From positions 372,001-436,000 of the forward strand of contig NZ_JAIQZF010000002.1 in assembly GCF_020164585.1 (NCBI RefSeq): DNA of 64,000 nucleotides. Direction: 5' to 3'. The notes under the pieces were generated by a model. It was not told the DNA's origin and searched no databases. It worked only from the letters and a program-made list of their open reading frames with translations. Position 1 is the first letter of the stretch, and every line of letters starts with the position of its first letter. Both the position numbers and the translations under genes were made by a program. Origin of the DNA: Psychroflexus curvus. GTDB lineage: Bacteria; Bacteroidota; Bacteroidia; Flavobacteriales; Flavobacteriaceae. Shown here one piece after another: positions 25,060 to 35,022 of this stretch.

Positions 25060-28000
25060 ATGGTTAAAAACTTTTTAATAGCGACGATGTGTTTATTATC
25101 CATGTGGACGTATGCACAAGAACTAGACATCGAAGGAAGTGTAACAGATGAACAATCTGGCATGCCTCTGCTTGGTGTAAATGTGATTATTGAAGGAACA
25201 ACTAGGGGAACAACCACAGATTTTGATGGTAATTATTCCATTTCCTCTGTTCCTAGTGATGCCACCTTGGTTTTTTCATACCTGGGTTTCCAGACTAAGA
25301 AAATCAATGTAGCTGAAACTTCAGATTTCAATATTAAACTGAAGTCGGACACACAAGCCCTGGATGACGTAGTCGTCATCGGTTATGGTTCTAGTAGTAG
25401 AAGAAAACTAACAGGTGCTGTATCTACAGTAGATGCTCAATCCATTGATGATTTAGAACCAACTAATGTTGGTCAGGCGCTTCAGGGTACTGTAGCAGGT
25501 ATCAATGTCACGCCTCAATCTGGAACCCCAGGGGCACAGGTTAATATTCGTATCAGAGGTGTATCCACAAACGGTGATAACAGACCTCTTATCATCTTAA
25601 ACGGTTTTCAGTATGAAGGTGGTTTGAATTCCATCAATCCAAACGACATTGAATCGTTTACTATTCTTAAAGATGCTGAAGCTGCCATATATGGTGCAAC
25701 AGGGTCTAACGGTGTTATCTTAATTACTACAAAAAGTGGTGAGATTAACCAAAAAGCACAAATTGAATACAAAACTTACTATGGTCTTCAGGAAACCACC
25801 CGTAAATTGCCTCTATTAAATGCAACCGAATATGGTCTGTTACTTAATGAAAGCTATTCAAACGCTGGCCAGGTTTCTCCAATCCAGAACTTAGCACAAT
25901 TAGGTGAAGGAACCGACTGGCAGGATGAGGTTTTTGAAGTTGCTCCAATTACTAACCACAGTTTATCCGTTACAGGAGGTTCAGAGAAAGTGACTTATGC
26001 AGCCAGTGCTTCATTGCTTGAGCAGGAAGGTATAGTTGGTGGTTCAAAATCAAAATTTAGTAGAAGTACAGCAAGATTAAATCTTAATGCTGAACTTAGA
26101 GAAAATATAGACCTTACGACAAATGTTTTTTATAACCACACCGAATCCAATAACTTAAATAGCTTTGGTTTAGGTTCAGTTTTATTTAACGCGATCAATA
26201 TTGCACCAACAATAGATCCGAGTTTGGATGATATAACTGGACAAATCAATTTAGGAAATGAAGTTATCAACCCGCTGCCACAAATAAGAAATACCTACAG
26301 TAAAACTATAAGTGACAGGTTAAGTGGTAATGTGAAATTAAGTATTGACTATCTGGAGAACTTTAATTTAGAAGGTCGGCTAGGGTTCAACTCAACCAAC
26401 ACAAGAAATAGAGATTTTGCGCCAGAATTTATATATGGTCCAAATAAAGTGTTTAACCTTCCTAACAATTCAGTTACGCTAGGTAAAATTTACGATAGCG
26501 ACTTTACCTTCGATTTGTTTAATACCTATGAAAATACCTTTGGTGATAAACATGATGTTAAGTTTATGGTAGGTATGACTGTATATAAGCAGTTTGGTGA
26601 AGGATTATTTGGCTCAAGTACAGGTGTGCCGGCTAATAGTATCGAGTTTGCGGATTTAGGAACTGCGACTGGTACTGGTGACCAAAACACGGCTACGTCC
26701 TACGCCTATGATGTCAGACGTTTGTCTTACTTCTCAAGACTTCAATACGATTACGATGATAAATATTTACTTTCTGCATTAATCAGAAGTGATTCTTCCA
26801 CTCGATTTGGACCTGAAAACAGAACAGGTTACTTCCCGTCTGCATCAGCAGGTTGGGTAGCTTCAGAAGAAGACTTCTTTCCAGAAAATAATTTTGTAGA
26901 TTTCTTCAAAATACGTTCAAGTTATGGTGTATTGGGGAATGATAGAATTGGAGACTTTTTATACCTGTCTGTACTTAGTGGAGAAGCCACCTATGTTTCT
27001 GCAGTGGATGGCAGCCTTATTCAGGGACAGGCTCTTGGGCCACTAGCAAACCCAGAAGTTAAGTGGGAAGAAGCCCGACGTTTTAATATTGGTTTGGACT
27101 CAAGATTTTTTGATAATCAAGTGGGCTTAACGGTAGATTACTTTGTGAATAACCGTGAGGACTTATTGATTGGAAATATACCTGTTTCCGGAATTTTCGG
27201 TATTGCAGCGCCTGGTGCGTCAGGTCCTACTAAAAATGCTGGTTCTGTTAGGAATTCAGGTTTAGAAGTTACATTAGATTATAAGAAAGTCGTGAATGAC
27301 GATTTTAGTTTTAATGTCAACTTCAATATATCTACATTAGATAACGAAGTGACTAACGTAATCGGTGCAGATTTTATAGAAGGAGGTGCTTTTGGAATCG
27401 GTCAACCTGCTCCTGCTCGTATGGAAGTAGGCAAACCTATCGGTTACTTTTATGGCTATGAAAGCGATGGCATTTTTCAATCACAGGCTGAAGTAGACGC
27501 TCACCCATCACAATTAGCTTTGGGTGCAGATGCAAGTCCGGGTGATATTCGTTACAAAGACTTGAATGGAGATGGCGTTATAGATGAAAATGACAGAACC
27601 GATATTGGAAACCCTATCCCTAGTGTAACTGGAGGTTTCAATTTAAGCATGACTTATAAAAGTTTTGACTTTTCGTTATATTCATTTGCTAACTTAGGGA
27701 ATGACATTGTAAGAAATTATGAAAGAAATCAACCTAACGTGAATAGATTGAGTTACAACTTAGAGCGATGGACAGGTCCTGGAACTAGTAATTCAGTTCC
27801 AAGAGTCACTGTTGATCCAACTGCAAATGCAGCGTTTTCAGATTTCTATGTAGAGGACGGTTCATTTTTAAGAGTACAAACCATAAGTCTTGGTTACACT
27901 CTTCCGGAAAACCTTTTGGAAAGTATTGGCGTGAATAGCTTTAGATTATATGCAAAAGTAGATAACGTATTCACATTCACTGAATATTCTGGCTATGACC

Positions 28001-28098
28001 CAGCGGCTTCCACTGGAGCTCCAATAGGTAGTGGTATTGACTTAGGATTTTATCCATCTCCTAGAACATATACTTTAGGCTTAAACGTAAATTTATAA
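25060..28098 (+). CDS. SusC-like TonB-dependent outer-membrane transporter
   Basis: A 1012-residue receptor that imports oligosaccharides across the outer membrane with energy from TonB. It has a signal peptide (to about residue 20), a carboxypeptidase-regulatory-like domain (about 22-105; VTDEQSGMPLLGVNVIIEGTTRGTTTDFDGNYSI), the SusC TonB-box-region motif DDVVVIGYGSSSRRKLTGAVS, a plug domain (RIRGVSTNGDNRPLIILNGF, SIESFTILKDAEAAIYGATGSNGVILITTK-like) and a 22-strand barrel ending in LGLNVNL. It is first in the PUL operon and is paired with susD 12 bases downstream. Glycosidases of the locus point to beta-1,3-glucan (laminarin) oligosaccharides as ligand. Confidence 0.97.
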   Translation: MVKNFLIATMCLLSMWTYAQELDIEGSVTDEQSGMPLLGVNVIIEGTTRGTTTDFDGNYSISSVPSDATLVFSYLGFQTKKINVAETSDFNIKLKSDTQALDDVVVIGYGSSSRRKLTGAVSTVDAQSIDDLEPTNVGQALQGTVAGINVTPQSGTPGAQVNIRIRGVSTNGDNRPLIILNGFQYEGGLNSINPNDIESFTILKDAEAAIYGATGSNGVILITTKSGEINQKAQIEYKTYYGLQETTRKLPLLNATEYGLLLNESYSNAGQVSPIQNLAQLGEGTDWQDEVFEVAPITNHSLSVTGGSEKVTYAASASLLEQEGIVGGSKSKFSRSTARLNLNAELRENIDLTTNVFYNHTESNNLNSFGLGSVLFNAINIAPTIDPSLDDITGQINLGNEVINPLPQIRNTYSKTISDRLSGNVKLSIDYLENFNLEGRLGFNSTNTRNRDFAPEFIYGPNKVFNLPNNSVTLGKIYDSDFTFDLFNTYENTFGDKHDVKFMVGMTVYKQFGEGLFGSSTGVPANSIEFADLGTATGTGDQNTATSYAYDVRRLSYFSRLQYDYDDKYLLSALIRSDSSTRFGPENRTGYFPSASAGWVASEEDFFPENNFVDFFKIRSSYGVLGNDRIGDFLYLSVLSGEATYVSAVDGSLIQGQALGPLANPEVKWEEARRFNIGLDSRFFDNQVGLTVDYFVNNREDLLIGNIPVSGIFGIAAPGASGPTKNAGSVRNSGLEVTLDYKKVVNDDFSFNVNFNISTLDNEVTNVIGADFIEGGAFGIGQPAPARMEVGKPIGYFYGYESDGIFQSQAEVDAHPSQLALGADASPGDIRYKDLNGDGVIDENDRTDIGNPIPSVTGGFNLSMTYKSFDFSLYSFANLGNDIVRNYERNQPNVNRLSYNLERWTGPGTSNSVPRVTVDPTANAAFSDFYVEDGSFLRVQTISLGYTLPENLLESIGVNSFRLYAKVDNVFTFTEYSGYDPAASTGAPIGSGIDLGFYPSPRTYTLGLNVNL

Positions 28099-28110
28099 AA
28101 GATTAGAATT

Positions 28111-29607
28111 ATGAAATATATAAAAAACATAAAATATGTAATCCTCGTGGCACTTTCAGCTCAAATTCTGGGCAGCTGTAGTACGGATTATGTTGAAGTA
28201 GATCCTCCTTATCAAGTTACTTCAGAAAGTTTTTTCAAAAGTCAGGAAGATTATGAAAATGCTTTAATTGGTGCTTACGATTTATTACAAGCCACTTATG
28301 TCAATGTGATATTAGGTGAAATCGCTTCAGATAATACACATGCGGGTGGTGAGAGTGCAACAGATGTTATCGGTTGGCAACAAATCGACCGTATGGTTCA
28401 CACACCGATTAATTCAAACTTAAGAGATGTTTGGAATTTCAATTTTGCAGGGGTTTATCGCGCTTCTTATATCATTGAAAATAAAGACAATATCGAGTTT
28501 GATGGTAAAGATCAACTCTTAGCTGAAGCTTATTTTTTACGTGCTTACTTCAATTTTGAACTTGTAAAATGGTTTGGTGGAATTCCTATTAAACCTGAAG
28601 GACGTTTCGAATTAGGGGAAGAATTAACTTTGCCAAGAGCTTCAGTAGAAGATGTTTATACTTATATCGAGACCGACTTAGGAAATGCGGTTTCAAATTT
28701 ATCGGAAGTGCCAAGCGAACCAGGAAGAGCTACTGTTTATAGCGCTCACGCTTTATTAGGTAAAGTTCATCTATTTCAAAATGAATTTGTTCCTGCGGCA
28801 GAAAATTTAAATGCGGTAATTAATTCAAATCAGTATCACCTTTATGGCACTGAAGCTGATGAAGATTATGAAAACTTATTTGAATACAGCGCAGAAAATA
28901 GCGCAGAGTCTGTATTCGAAATTCAATACACCGGAGTGGAAGGTGCTGGATTCGGATGTCTGCAATGTAGTGAAGGTAATGTTGCCGTTGGTTTTAGCGG
29001 TGTAAGAGGGTATGCAGGTCCAGTTTTTGAATCTGGATATGGATTTAATCTCCCTACCGAAGAAGTTTACAATGACTTTGGAGTAAACGATTTAAGAAGG
29101 GATGTAAGTATTCTTAATATAGATGAATGGGCCGCTGAAACTGGGGCAAGCTATAATATTGGTAATCAGGATCCGGTAACGGGGCACACGGGTTATTACA
29201 ATAGAAAATACCTTCCTAGAAAAAATGACAACCAGGGGGATACCAATTTAACGCAACCCAATAATTACAGAGCCATACGCTATGCTGATGTCCTTTTAAT
29301 GGCTGCCGAAGCTTTAAACCGCGGTAACATTAATGATGACCTAGCGCTCGACTACGTTAATCTAGTTCGTAATAGAGCAGGTCTTATAGACATCAGTCAG
29401 AGTGGTTCACAATTGCTAGATGCTATTTATAGAGAACGCAGATTGGAATTAGTTGGCGAAGGTCATAGATTTTTCGATCTCGTAAGAACTGGAAGAGCTG
29501 AAAGTGCTATCGATGGATTTACAGCTCCAAAAAATAATGTATTTCCAATTCCACTGGAAGAATTACAATTTTCTCAAGGGAACTGGTCACAAAACACAGG
29601 CTATTAA
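28111..29607 (+). CDS. SusD-like surface glycan-binding lipoprotein
   Basis: A 498-residue partner of SusC that forms the lid over the transporter and binds glycan. The lipoprotein signal ends in LGSC-STDYVEVD, with the acidic residues after Cys that favour surface export in Bacteroidota. Typical SusD/RagB features are SFFKSQEDYENALIGAYDLLQ, tetratricopeptide-like helices (LLAEAYFLRAYFNFELVKWFGGIP) and the C-terminal YRAIRYADVLLMAAEALNR ... IYRERRLELVGEGHRFFDLVR. It is at the normal length. Confidence 0.97.
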   Translation: MKYIKNIKYVILVALSAQILGSCSTDYVEVDPPYQVTSESFFKSQEDYENALIGAYDLLQATYVNVILGEIASDNTHAGGESATDVIGWQQIDRMVHTPINSNLRDVWNFNFAGVYRASYIIENKDNIEFDGKDQLLAEAYFLRAYFNFELVKWFGGIPIKPEGRFELGEELTLPRASVEDVYTYIETDLGNAVSNLSEVPSEPGRATVYSAHALLGKVHLFQNEFVPAAENLNAVINSNQYHLYGTEADEDYENLFEYSAENSAESVFEIQYTGVEGAGFGCLQCSEGNVAVGFSGVRGYAGPVFESGYGFNLPTEEVYNDFGVNDLRRDVSILNIDEWAAETGASYNIGNQDPVTGHTGYYNRKYLPRKNDNQGDTNLTQPNNYRAIRYADVLLMAAEALNRGNINDDLALDYVNLVRNRAGLIDISQSGSQLLDAIYRERRLELVGEGHRFFDLVRTGRAESAIDGFTAPKNNVFPIPLEELQFSQGNWSQNTGY

Positions 29608-29608
29608 T

Positions 29609-31207
29609 ATGAAAGTTATGAATTTAAAGAACACGATAAGAATCAGTGCTTTGATGCTTGTATTTATAAGCATGATTAGTTGTACTGAAGATGAAGGTTT
29701 AACGACAGTTAACCTTGCAGAGCCAAGCAATATTGATGCTTCAATTAGCATGACACAGGATAACTCAGGCGAAGTTACTTTTACTCCAACAGGACAAAAT
29801 GCTAATGAGTTTTTTATGAACTTTGGGGATGGAAGTGAACTCTCTGATACAATTGCTAGTGGAGGATCATTTACTCATACCTATGCCGAAGGCAATTATG
29901 ATGTGGAAGTTTTTGCTTTAAATTTTGCTAAAGAAATGAGTCAGGCTACAAAGCCTTTGGTCGTCTCTTTTAACCCTCCAGAGAATTTGGATATTACAGT
30001 TGAAAATGATGGCGTTATTTCTAATACCGTTAATGTTACTGCAGAAGCAGATTTTGCTACTACTTTTGAAGTCGATTTTGGTGAAGATGGAGTTGATTCT
30101 GTTGTTTCAGGCGACATAGGCTCTACAGTATCATATACCTATCAAAACCCAGGCTTTTATGATATTGTTGTTACTGTGGCAGGTGCAGCAGCTCAAACAA
30201 CAACTTATGTTGAAGAGAATTTTGCAGTCACAGAAATATTAGAACCTACTGTTTCAGCTCCTGAGCCTACTCAGCCATCTCAAGCTGTTATTTCGATTTA
30301 CAGCGATTCGTATGACCCAATTACTGTAAATGAATTTCCAACGGAGTGGTCTGATACAGACTTTGAAGAAATACAGTTAGAAGGAAATAACACTGTTAAG
30401 TATTCAAATCTTGCATTTACAGGTATTGTTACAGATTATGGAAACGCTACCGACTTATCAAATATGGATTATGTTCATTTCGATTACTGGACTCCAGATG
30501 CTGCGAGTTTAGGTTTTAAAATGGTAAACACGACAACAGATCCAGCTCAGGAAGATATTGCAAATATTGGAACACCAATTCAAGGCGAGTGGGTGAGTGT
30601 CGATATCCCGCTTAATGACTATAATATGGATCGTTCCAATGTTACTCAGCTCTTATTTGATGCGCTGGGCAATAGAGCAACAGTGTACATAGATAACCTT
30701 TATTTTTACAAAGAAATCCCTCAGCAACCTACAGTTGCTGCTCCAGCACCATCACATGATGCTGCTAATGTAATTTCAATTTATAGTGATGCGTATACTT
30801 CTATTACGGTTACCGAATTACCAACTTCTTGGTCTGGTTCAAGTTACGAGGAAGTTTCTGTATCAGGTAATAGTGCTATGTTATTCACTAATTTTGACTT
30901 CTTAGGTATTGTTACAGATTATGGTAATCCTACTGATTTAACAGGAATGACGCATGTTCATTTTGATTATTGGACTCCTAATGCTGCGAGTATAGGACTC
31001 AAATTGGTCAACACAGCCTTAGACCCTGTTCAAGAAGATTTAGAATCAGTTGGAGATGTTAGTCTTGGACAGTGGGTGAGTGTAGATATTCTTTTATCTG
31101 ATTTTAATATGGATAAGTCTCAGGTAACCCAACTTATTTTTGATAATTTGGTTGCAGGAGACGCTGATGATACCGTATATATTGATAACTTTTACTTTTA
31201 TAACTAA
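29609..31207 (+). CDS. surface glycan-binding lipoprotein with two PKD-like and two tandem C-terminal modules
   Basis: Started at the ATG one base after the susD stop, giving 532 residues with a lipobox (LVFISMISC-TEDEG); a longer frame overlapping susD lacks a signal sequence. Two PKD-like Ig folds (about 40-205) keep FGDGSELSDT and DFGEDGVDSV motifs. Then come two homologous modules of about 150 residues, each starting SIYSD and ending VYIDNxYFY, with VTDYGN...VHFDYWTP in the middle. The layout is that of SusE/F-position glycan-binding proteins of laminarin loci; the tandem modules are probable carbohydrate-binding units. The ligand is inferred from the neighbours. Confidence 0.85.
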   Translation: MKVMNLKNTIRISALMLVFISMISCTEDEGLTTVNLAEPSNIDASISMTQDNSGEVTFTPTGQNANEFFMNFGDGSELSDTIASGGSFTHTYAEGNYDVEVFALNFAKEMSQATKPLVVSFNPPENLDITVENDGVISNTVNVTAEADFATTFEVDFGEDGVDSVVSGDIGSTVSYTYQNPGFYDIVVTVAGAAAQTTTYVEENFAVTEILEPTVSAPEPTQPSQAVISIYSDSYDPITVNEFPTEWSDTDFEEIQLEGNNTVKYSNLAFTGIVTDYGNATDLSNMDYVHFDYWTPDAASLGFKMVNTTTDPAQEDIANIGTPIQGEWVSVDIPLNDYNMDRSNVTQLLFDALGNRATVYIDNLYFYKEIPQQPTVAAPAPSHDAANVISIYSDAYTSITVTELPTSWSGSSYEEVSVSGNSAMLFTNFDFLGIVTDYGNPTDLTGMTHVHFDYWTPNAASIGLKLVNTALDPVQEDLESVGDVSLGQWVSVDILLSDFNMDKSQVTQLIFDNLVAGDADDTVYIDNFYFYN

Positions 31208-31219
31208 AATACTTGTTAA

Positions 31220-32131
31220 ATGAAAAATTATAAACATATTATGTTCAGCTTTTTGGCACTTATCTTCATGAGTTGCCAGGATGATGACCAACAGTTTGGA
31301 GAAATTGTTGCCCCTTCAAATTTATCAATAACTGCTGATATAGTAGGGGCAGATGATGCCAATCCTAATGGGGACGGTACAGGAGTTGTTACATTTACTG
31401 CAACAGCAGATAATGCTATTTCCTATAGCTTTATCTATAACTCTAATAAAAAAACAGAGGCCTCAGGAACCACCTCTTTTATATTTTCAGATTTAGGTGT
31501 CAACACGTATACTGTGACAGCTGTTGCTTATGGCACTGCTGGGGCCACCTCCTCAAAAACAATTGAAGTTGAGGTCTTAGCCACCTATGCTCCACCACCA
31601 GAATTAGTAAACAAGCTGATCGGTGATGGTACCAAAACCTGGAGAATTAAATCAAGTCAAGCCGGGCATTTTGGCGTAGGCCCTCCCGGAGGAACCATTC
31701 CAGCAGAGTGGTATGGTGCCGGACCTAATGAAAAAGCGGGTGTAGGTATGTATGATGATAGATACATCTTCAGTGAGGATGGAACGTTTACGTTCATTAC
31801 TAATGCTAACAATGATGCCGACGGAACTGATCCAACGGGAACTGTGTTTGGTCGTGCTGGTTTAATAGATCAATTAGGCGGCTCTGGTGGAGAACAGGTA
31901 GGTGATGATATTTTAAATTATCCCTATAACGATTTTCAATCAACCTGGAACCTGATCGGACCAGGAGGTGTAGAAACTATCAGCCTGTCTGGAAACGGAT
32001 TTATAGGTTATTATGCTGGTGGTTCTCATAACTACAGAGTATTCGACTGGTCTGTACCTAATGAGCTCGTTCTGAGCACCCTTGACGGGAGTGGTGAATT
32101 AGAGTGGTGGTTTATAATCACTTCTGAATAG
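31220..32131 (+). CDS. SusE/F-position lipoprotein, PKD-like plus C-terminal binding domain
   Basis: The 303-residue lipoprotein has the lipobox FLALIFMSC-QDDDQQ. A PKD/Ig-like domain follows (about 30-125), then a distinct domain (about 130-303) beginning KLIGDGTKTWRIKSSQAGHFGVG, rich in Trp, Tyr and Gly, and ending ELEWWFIITSE. Similar proteins, by memory, occur in flavobacterial laminarin loci and are sometimes labelled glucanases, but no catalytic acid pair is evident; binding is more likely. It is the fourth gene of the susC unit and is followed by a strong hairpin. Confidence 0.7.
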   Translation: MKNYKHIMFSFLALIFMSCQDDDQQFGEIVAPSNLSITADIVGADDANPNGDGTGVVTFTATADNAISYSFIYNSNKKTEASGTTSFIFSDLGVNTYTVTAVAYGTAGATSSKTIEVEVLATYAPPPELVNKLIGDGTKTWRIKSSQAGHFGVGPPGGTIPAEWYGAGPNEKAGVGMYDDRYIFSEDGTFTFITNANNDADGTDPTGTVFGRAGLIDQLGGSGGEQVGDDILNYPYNDFQSTWNLIGPGGVETISLSGNGFIGYYAGGSHNYRVFDWSVPNELVLSTLDGSGELEWWFIITSE

Positions 32132-32148
32132 CCGTAACCAACTTGCTA

Positions 32149-32194
32149 ACGATTAAACTCATATATTTCTAATGAAATATATGAGTTTAATCGT
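32149..32194 (+). terminator. long hairpin between the SGBP gene and GH3
   Basis: A perfect 21-base inverted repeat (ACGATTAAACTCATATATTTC and its complement) with loop TAAT. There is no good T run, so it may be an mRNA-stabilising or partially terminating structure within the operon that lowers GH3 expression relative to SusCD. Confidence 0.65.
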
Positions 32195-32291
32195 TTATGC
32201 ATTTTATTTTTGTTGATGGGATTATCTCGAAAATTTTATATTCACATATTAATCCATAACAGAAAATTATTAATATTAGAAAAACAGATAC

Positions 32292-34565
32292 ATGAAATCA
32301 ATTTTATTCGGTCTTGTTGGTGTCCTCCTTATGGGATGTCAGCAAAATCCTCCCTCAAACAATACAACTAACGAATCAAATATTGATCAAAAAGTGGAAG
32401 AACTCCTTTCTAAAATGACTTTGGAAGAAAAAATCGGTCAGATGAATCAATATAGCGGGTTTATGGATTTTACAGGTCCTCAGCCCGATAAAGGCAGGGC
32501 AGCTAATAAATTAGAACACATTAAGAATGGTTTGGTTGGTTCCATGCTGAATGTTCATGGAGTTGAAAATGTAAGAGCTGTTCAAAAAATTGCTGTAGAA
32601 GAATCCAGACTTGGCATTCCGCTTATATTTGGGTTCGATGTTATACACGGCTATAAAACCATTAGCCCAATTCCTCTTGCAGAAGCTGCGAGTTGGGATC
32701 TTGAAGCTATGAAGCGCTCTGCCGAAATTGCGGCAGAAGAAGCTTCTGCAGCTGGAATAAACTGGACCTTTGCACCTATGGTAGATATTTCAAGAGACGC
32801 CCGATGGGGTCGTGTAATGGAAGGTGCTGGTGAAGATCCTTACCTCGGCAGCCAAATCGCCAAAGCCAGAGTTAACGGTTTTCAAGGGGATGATTTATCA
32901 GCTACTCATACAGTTGCGGCTACAGCCAAACATTTTGCAGCCTACGGGTTTGCAGAAGCAGGCAGAGAATATAATACAGTAGATATAGGAACGTCAACGC
33001 TTTACAATGTCGTTTTTCCTCCGTTTAGAGCTTCAATAGAGGCTGATGTCAAAACCTTTATGAGTGCTTTCAATGTCCTTAATGGCATTCCTGCCACGGG
33101 AGATGAGTTTCTTTTGAGAGATATACTTAAGGACAAATGGGATTTTAACGGCTTTGTGGTTACAGATTGGGATTCTGCAGGCGAAATGGTGGCTCACGGA
33201 TTTGTCAAAGATGGACGAGCTGCTGCCAAACAAGCTGTTATTGCCGGATCTGATATGGATATGGAGTCTTACCATTATATAGAAGAGCTCAAAGCCTTAG
33301 TTGAAGATGGTGAAGTCGAAGAGAAATTAATCGATGATTCTGTGAGACGTATTTTAAAAGTCAAATTTGAACTTGGTTTATTTGAGGATCCTTATAAATA
33401 CTGTTCAGAAGAACGAGAGAAAGAAACCTTGTATAACGCAAAATTTAGAGAAGGTGTGCGTGACATGGCTAAAAAGTCGATTGTTTTGCTTAAAAATAAA
33501 AATGAGTTGCTTCCTTTAAAATCCTCCGGTCAACGTATTGCCGTCATTGGAGCTTTAGCCAACGATAAGACGTCCCCACTTGGAAGTTGGAGAATCGGAG
33601 CCGATGAAGAGACGGCAGTTACTGTACTTGAAGGTTTAGAAAAGTATGATCAAAACACCTACTCATATTCAAAAGGTGCTGATGTGGTAACCGGGGAAAC
33701 CTCTTTTACTCAGGAACTCAATATAAATACGACTGATAAAAGTGGTTTTGCAGAAGCTGTTTCAACTGCAAAATCAGCACATGTTGTGATTATGGTTTTA
33801 GGTGAACACGGTTTACAAAGTGGTGAAGGGCGAAGCAGAACCAGAATTGATTTGCCAGGGGTTCAGCAGGAACTCTTGGAAGAAGTTTACAAAGTCAATA
33901 AAAATATAGTATTGGTTTTACAGAATGGAAGGCCGCTTGCTCTGCCCTGGGCAGATGAACATATTCCAGCTATTGTTGAAGCCTGGCAACTTGGTACTGA
34001 AAGCGGTAATGCTATCGCAGAAGTACTTTATGGTGATTATAACCCAAGTGGGAAATTACCGATGTCATTTCCACGTCATGTAGGGCAGGTGCCAATTTAT
34101 TATAATCAAAAATCAACAGGAAGGCCTTTCCTTCCATCTCCAGGAGAAGTGTTCTGGTCGCATTATACAGATGAGAAAAACTCACCTTTATACCCTTTCG
34201 GTTACGGATTAAGTTATACGACTTTTGACTTAAAAGACTTAACTGTTGAAAACACCTATGCAGACGATGGTACTGTAACTGTATCTGTAAGCCTGACCAA
34301 CACAGGGAAGCGAAAAGGTAAATCTACTGTCCAATTGTACATCAGAGATGAGTATGCCAGTGTAACGAGACCTGTAAGAGAACTCAAAAGTTTTGAGCAG
34401 GCCGAATTAGAAGCTGGAGAAAGCCGGAAAATCACATTTCAGTTAACAGATAAAGATTTAGGGTTTTACGATAATAATGGGAAATTTACAGTAGAGGAAG
34501 GAAGCTTTCAGGTTTTTGTCGGAGAAGATTCTCAGGCTCAACTTTCCGGTGAATTTCAACTATAA
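32292..34565 (+). CDS. GH3 beta-glucosidase lipoprotein
   Basis: A 757-residue exo-acting glucosidase that removes glucose from oligosaccharide ends. The lipobox is VLLMGC-QQNPP. The GH3 N-terminal barrel has DVIHGYKTISPIPLAEAASWD, FAPMVDISRDARWGRVMEGAGEDPYLGS and KHFAAYG, with the catalytic nucleophile in VVTDWDS (Asp292). The C-terminal half has the alpha/beta sandwich (SIVLLKNKNELLPL) and a fibronectin-like domain (VSVSLTNTGKRKGKSTVQLYIRD). It resembles BglX. In this locus it probably trims beta-1,3- and beta-1,6-linked glucosides in the periplasm or on the membrane. It ends the first PUL unit. Confidence 0.95.
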   Translation: MKSILFGLVGVLLMGCQQNPPSNNTTNESNIDQKVEELLSKMTLEEKIGQMNQYSGFMDFTGPQPDKGRAANKLEHIKNGLVGSMLNVHGVENVRAVQKIAVEESRLGIPLIFGFDVIHGYKTISPIPLAEAASWDLEAMKRSAEIAAEEASAAGINWTFAPMVDISRDARWGRVMEGAGEDPYLGSQIAKARVNGFQGDDLSATHTVAATAKHFAAYGFAEAGREYNTVDIGTSTLYNVVFPPFRASIEADVKTFMSAFNVLNGIPATGDEFLLRDILKDKWDFNGFVVTDWDSAGEMVAHGFVKDGRAAAKQAVIAGSDMDMESYHYIEELKALVEDGEVEEKLIDDSVRRILKVKFELGLFEDPYKYCSEEREKETLYNAKFREGVRDMAKKSIVLLKNKNELLPLKSSGQRIAVIGALANDKTSPLGSWRIGADEETAVTVLEGLEKYDQNTYSYSKGADVVTGETSFTQELNINTTDKSGFAEAVSTAKSAHVVIMVLGEHGLQSGEGRSRTRIDLPGVQQELLEEVYKVNKNIVLVLQNGRPLALPWADEHIPAIVEAWQLGTESGNAIAEVLYGDYNPSGKLPMSFPRHVGQVPIYYNQKSTGRPFLPSPGEVFWSHYTDEKNSPLYPFGYGLSYTTFDLKDLTVENTYADDGTVTVSVSLTNTGKRKGKSTVQLYIRDEYASVTRPVRELKSFEQAELEAGESRKITFQLTDKDLGFYDNNGKFTVEEGSFQVFVGEDSQAQLSGEFQL

Positions 34566-34639
34566 ATCTTATTGCTGAATCTGATAATTTTGTTGTTGAT
34601 ACGCTGCAAATTGTCAGAGTTAAACTACTTTCAAATTAA

Positions 34640-34682
34640 TCATGACAAAATCCAAGGAAGTGAGCCTTGGATTTTGTCATGA
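34640..34682 (+). terminator. terminator of the first PUL unit
   Basis: An 18-base perfect stem (TCATGACAAAATCCAAGG and its complement) with loop AAGTGAG, 75 bases after the GH3 stop. Only a weak T tail follows. It separates the two PUL transcription units. Confidence 0.75.
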
Positions 34683-34804
34683 ATTGTATTAAATCTTAAA
34701 AAGTCTGCTAACCGATAACGATTGCGAAAAAATAAAAAGTTTAGGATGAATTCACAAATATCAAAGAAATCAATATTCAATACGACCTCTACAATTGGCT
34801 TTTT

Positions 34805-34827
34805 AAACCAAACATTAGCTATACAAA
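34805..34827 (+). promoter_or_regulatory. conserved upstream block 1, second copy
   Basis: It matches the block upstream of susC (24843-24865) at 22 of 23 bases and begins 218 bases before the ATG of the next gene. This is a candidate operator for coordinated induction of both units. Confidence 0.6.
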
Positions 34828-34927
34828 ACTAAGGCTTAACCCTTAAAATCGGTATTTCTATTTTGCTCAAACGACTTAATTCAAGGGTTTTACTGGTTCT
34901 TTGAGAATTTCTTTAAAAACCTGAATA

Positions 34928-34954
34928 TTTTTTGAGATGTATATTTTTTGTAGT
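34928..34954 (+). promoter_or_regulatory. conserved promoter block 2, second copy
   Basis: TTTTTTGAGATGTATATTTT followed by TTGTAGT; 22 of 27 positions match the susC block. It lies about 90 bases before the ATG. The segment 34566-35022 otherwise holds the terminator at 34640 and no gene. Confidence 0.5.
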
Positions 34955-35022
34955 GTAATTTTTTAAAGAATTCTTAAATCAATCCTTTAAGTTTATAAGA
35001 TTGATTACTTAAATTCTTTAAC

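Noticed and set aside
29504-29608. Extended N-terminus of the binding lipoprotein gene
   Set aside because: The extra 35 codons overlap the end of susD in another frame and would bury the lipoprotein signal; the ATG at 29609 gives a normal one.
31220-32131. Catalytic endo-1,3-beta-glucanase
   Set aside because: No acid pair in a recognisable GH motif; lipobox, PKD-like domain and SusE/F position point to binding.
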